Of a stretch of 6,163 nucleotides of DNA, positions 4,758 to 6,163 are shown in pieces. Source of the stretch: Betaproteobacteria bacterium (GTDB taxonomy: Bacteria; Pseudomonadota; Gammaproteobacteria; Burkholderiales; Burkholderiaceae_C); the NCBI GenBank assembly GCA_005884255.1, contig VBDL01000156.1, forward strand, positions 3,201-9,363, written 5' to 3'. The number at the start of each line of letters is the position of its first letter. Within the stretch, counting starts at the first letter, position 1. The translations under genes and the position numbers were made by a program. The notes under the pieces are model-generated. The model saw nothing but the letters and a program-made list of their open reading frames with translations, made no database searches and had not been told where the DNA came from.

Positions 4758-6075
4758 ATGAAGCACGAACTGCACTATCAATCCGGCTTCGGCAACGAAT
4801 ACGCCACCGAAGCGATCTCCGGCGCGCTGCCGCAGGGGCGCAACAGCCCGCAGCGCGTCGCGCATGGGCTGTACGCCGAGCTGCTGTCCGGCGCCGCGTT
4901 CACTGCGCCGCGCCACACCAACCGTCGCACGTGGCTGTACCGCCGCCAGCCCTCGGTGGTGTCCGGCGGTTACGAGGCACTGCCGCAGGCCTTCATCAAG
5001 ACCGGCGCGCAGGGCGGCGTCGCGATGCCGCCCGATCCGCTGCGCTGGCATCCGGTGCCGATCCCGAGCGAGCCGCTCGATTTCCTCGACGGTCTGCGCA
5101 CGATGGTGGTCAATGGCGATGCCGATGCACAGGTCGGCATGGCCGCGCACCTGTACCTCGCGAATCGCTCGATGGACAGGCGCGCCTTCGTCGATGCCGA
5201 TGGCGAGCTGCTCGTCGTGCCGCAGCAGGGCGCGCTCACGATCACCACCGAGTGCGGCGTGCTGCACGTGAAGCCCGGCGAGATCGCGCTGCTGCCGCGC
5301 GGCATGGTGTTCAAGGTCGGCGTCGACGGGCCGTCGCGCGGCTACGTGTGCGAGAACTATGGCGCCGCGTTCCGCCTGCCCGACCTGGGGCCGAGCGTTC
5401 CGCCTGCCCGACCTGGGGCCGATCGGCTCCAACGGCCTCGCGAATGCGCGCGACTTTCAAGCGCCCGTCGCCGCGTTCGAAGACATCGGAGGACCGTACG
5501 AGATCGTCAAGAAATACGGCGGCACGCTGTGGCGCGCGCCGCAGCAACACACGCCGTTCAACGTCGTTGCATGGCACGGCAGCTTGGCGCCGCTGAAGTA
5601 CGACACCGCGAACTTCATGACCCTCGGCTCGATCAGCTTCGATCACCCGGACCCGTCGATCTTCACGGTGCTCACCAGCCCGAGCGACACGCCGGGGTGG
5701 GCCAATTGCGATTTCGTGATCTTCCCGCCGCGCTGGCTGGTGGCCGAGGACACCTTCCGTCCGCCCTGGTATCACCGCAACGTGATGAGCGAGTTCATGG
5801 GCCTGGTCTACGGCCAGTACGACGCCAAGCCCGAAGGCTTCAAACCCGGCGGAGCGAGCCTGCACAACTGCATGGTGCCGCACGGGCCCGATGAGGAAGC
5901 CTTCGACAAGGCGAGCAGCACGCCGCTCGCGCCGCACAAGCTCGACGACACGCTGGCCTTCATGTTCGAGAGCCGCTGGCGCTTCCGTCCCACCGAGTTC
6001 GCGCTGAAGGGCGGCGCACTGGACCAAACCTACGCCGCCTGCTGGGCCGGCCTCGCGGATCACTTCAAGCCATGA
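4758..6075 (+). pseudogene. hmgA: Homogentisate 1,2-dioxygenase, frameshifted by a 28-bp tandem duplication
   Basis: HmgA opens the homogentisate ring to 4-maleylacetoacetate using non-haem Fe(II) and O2. The gene starts at 4758, six bases after the small-protein stop, with no clear ribosome binding site; the N-terminus YQSGFGNEYATEA is typical. Codons 1-212 are normal up to FRLPDLGP at 5393. An exact 28-bp duplication (5367-5422) then moves translation into another frame that ends at TGA 5892-5894, predicting a 378-residue product with 166 aberrant residues. The true C-terminus continues from the second copy in the frame ending at 6075. With one copy removed, the protein is 429 residues, normal for the family. 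It then has His287 (matching human catalytic His292), His330 and Glu336 (HRNVMSE) and His366 (PHGPD), matching human iron ligands His335, Glu341 and His371. All of these lie downstream of the shift, so the product as written should be inactive. No other damage is seen. A sequencing or assembly error is the main alternative. Confidence 0.93.
5367..5422 (+). repeat. Exact 28-bp tandem duplication inside hmgA
   Basis: Bases 5367-5394 and 5395-5422 are identical. The match stops at both ends: base 5366 differs from 5394 and base 5395 differs from 5423. The unit begins GCGTTCCGCC and ends GGGGCCGA, and encodes the conserved AFRLPDLGP segment of HmgA. Because 28 is not a multiple of three, the extra copy shifts the frame by one base. 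Perfect identity of the copies suggests a very recent event or an artefact. Confidence 0.97.
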
Positions 6076-6163
6076 CGATGCTCGACGACACGCACGATCC
6101 CGCGCTGCAGAGCTGGGTCGCTTCGGCCAACGACGCGGCCACGGACTTCCCGCTGCAGAACCT
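6072..6163 (+). CDS. fahA: Fumarylacetoacetase, N-terminal fragment cut by the window end
   Basis: The reading frame begins with ATG at 6072, whose ATGA overlaps the hmgA stop; a second in-frame ATG at 6078 is an alternative start two codons later. The visible 30 residues include DPALQSWVASANDAATDFPLQN, close to the conserved start of bacterial fumarylacetoacetases, where a SWV..AN....DFP.QNLP pattern is usual. FahA hydrolyses fumarylacetoacetate to fumarate and acetoacetate, the last step of the homogentisate pathway, and normally follows hmgA. No catalytic residue lies in this fragment. The intact gene would be translated in step with hmgA; in the frameshifted allele, translation of hmgA stops 177 bases before this start, so expression may fall. 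Confidence 0.87.
   Translation, partial: MTMLDDTHDPALQSWVASANDAATDFPLQN

Noticed and set aside
4449..5432. A 327-codon minus-strand open frame spanning parts of three plus-strand genes
   Set aside because: It runs across gene boundaries, has no family resemblance, and is explained by the GC-rich codon pattern of the real genes.
5359..6075. An independent gene starting at the ATG at 5359
   Set aside because: It encodes exactly the missing C-terminal half of HmgA, and the ATG is part of the normal HmgA codon context in another frame. There is no convincing ribosome binding site.

Overview
The window is a GC-rich, gene-dense stretch of bacterial chromosome devoted to ring cleavage of aromatic acids. 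The protein sequences and gene order (PcaC/PcaD fusion, IclR regulator, metallo-beta-lactamase-fold protein, FAD hydroxylase, 62-residue partner protein, homogentisate dioxygenase, fumarylacetoacetase) suggest a betaproteobacterium of the order Burkholderiales. That assignment is an inference from protein style and GC-rich codon use; no rRNA or other marker gene is present.

Layout. At 1-1086 (+) lies the 3' part of a fused pcaC-pcaD gene, covering two consecutive steps of the protocatechuate/beta-ketoadipate pathway. It converges with an IclR-family regulator at 1138-1908 (-). The 51-base gap between them is almost filled by a perfect 21-bp inverted repeat (1083-1134) that contains the pcaCD stop codon. 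At 1909-2011 is an AT-richer divergent control region with a plausible sigma-70 promoter and repeats that could bind the regulator. Rightwards from there runs a tight operon: a metallo-beta-lactamase-fold protein (2012-2968), a group A FAD monooxygenase (2968-4569), a small MhaB/DUF2783-like protein (4563-4751), homogentisate 1,2-dioxygenase hmgA (4758-6075, broken) and the start of fumarylacetoacetase fahA (6072 to the window end). Adjacent genes overlap by 1 to 7 bases or are 6 bases apart.

How the genes fit together. The FAD monooxygenase plus small protein resembles the two-component 3-hydroxyphenylacetate 6-hydroxylase MhaAB of Pseudomonas putida U, which makes homogentisate. HmgA opens the homogentisate ring, and FahA (after isomerisation by a protein not seen here) gives fumarate and acetoacetate. 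The divergent IclR protein is a good candidate for an HmgR-like repressor.

The main surprise is in hmgA. An exact 28-bp tandem duplication (5367-5394 and 5395-5422) shifts the reading frame after codon 212 and puts all the predicted iron ligands out of frame. Removing one copy restores a 429-residue HmgA with every catalytic residue. This is either a recent, potentially reversible loss-of-function mutation expected to accumulate homogentisate and pyomelanin, or a sequencing or assembly error. The other points worth a second look are the altered metal site of the metallo-beta-lactamase-fold protein, the C-then-D order of the Pca fusion, and the palindrome at the convergent gene ends. I found no tRNA, rRNA, CRISPR array, insertion sequence or complete mobile element. 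Nothing here clearly amounts to an entirely new biological system.
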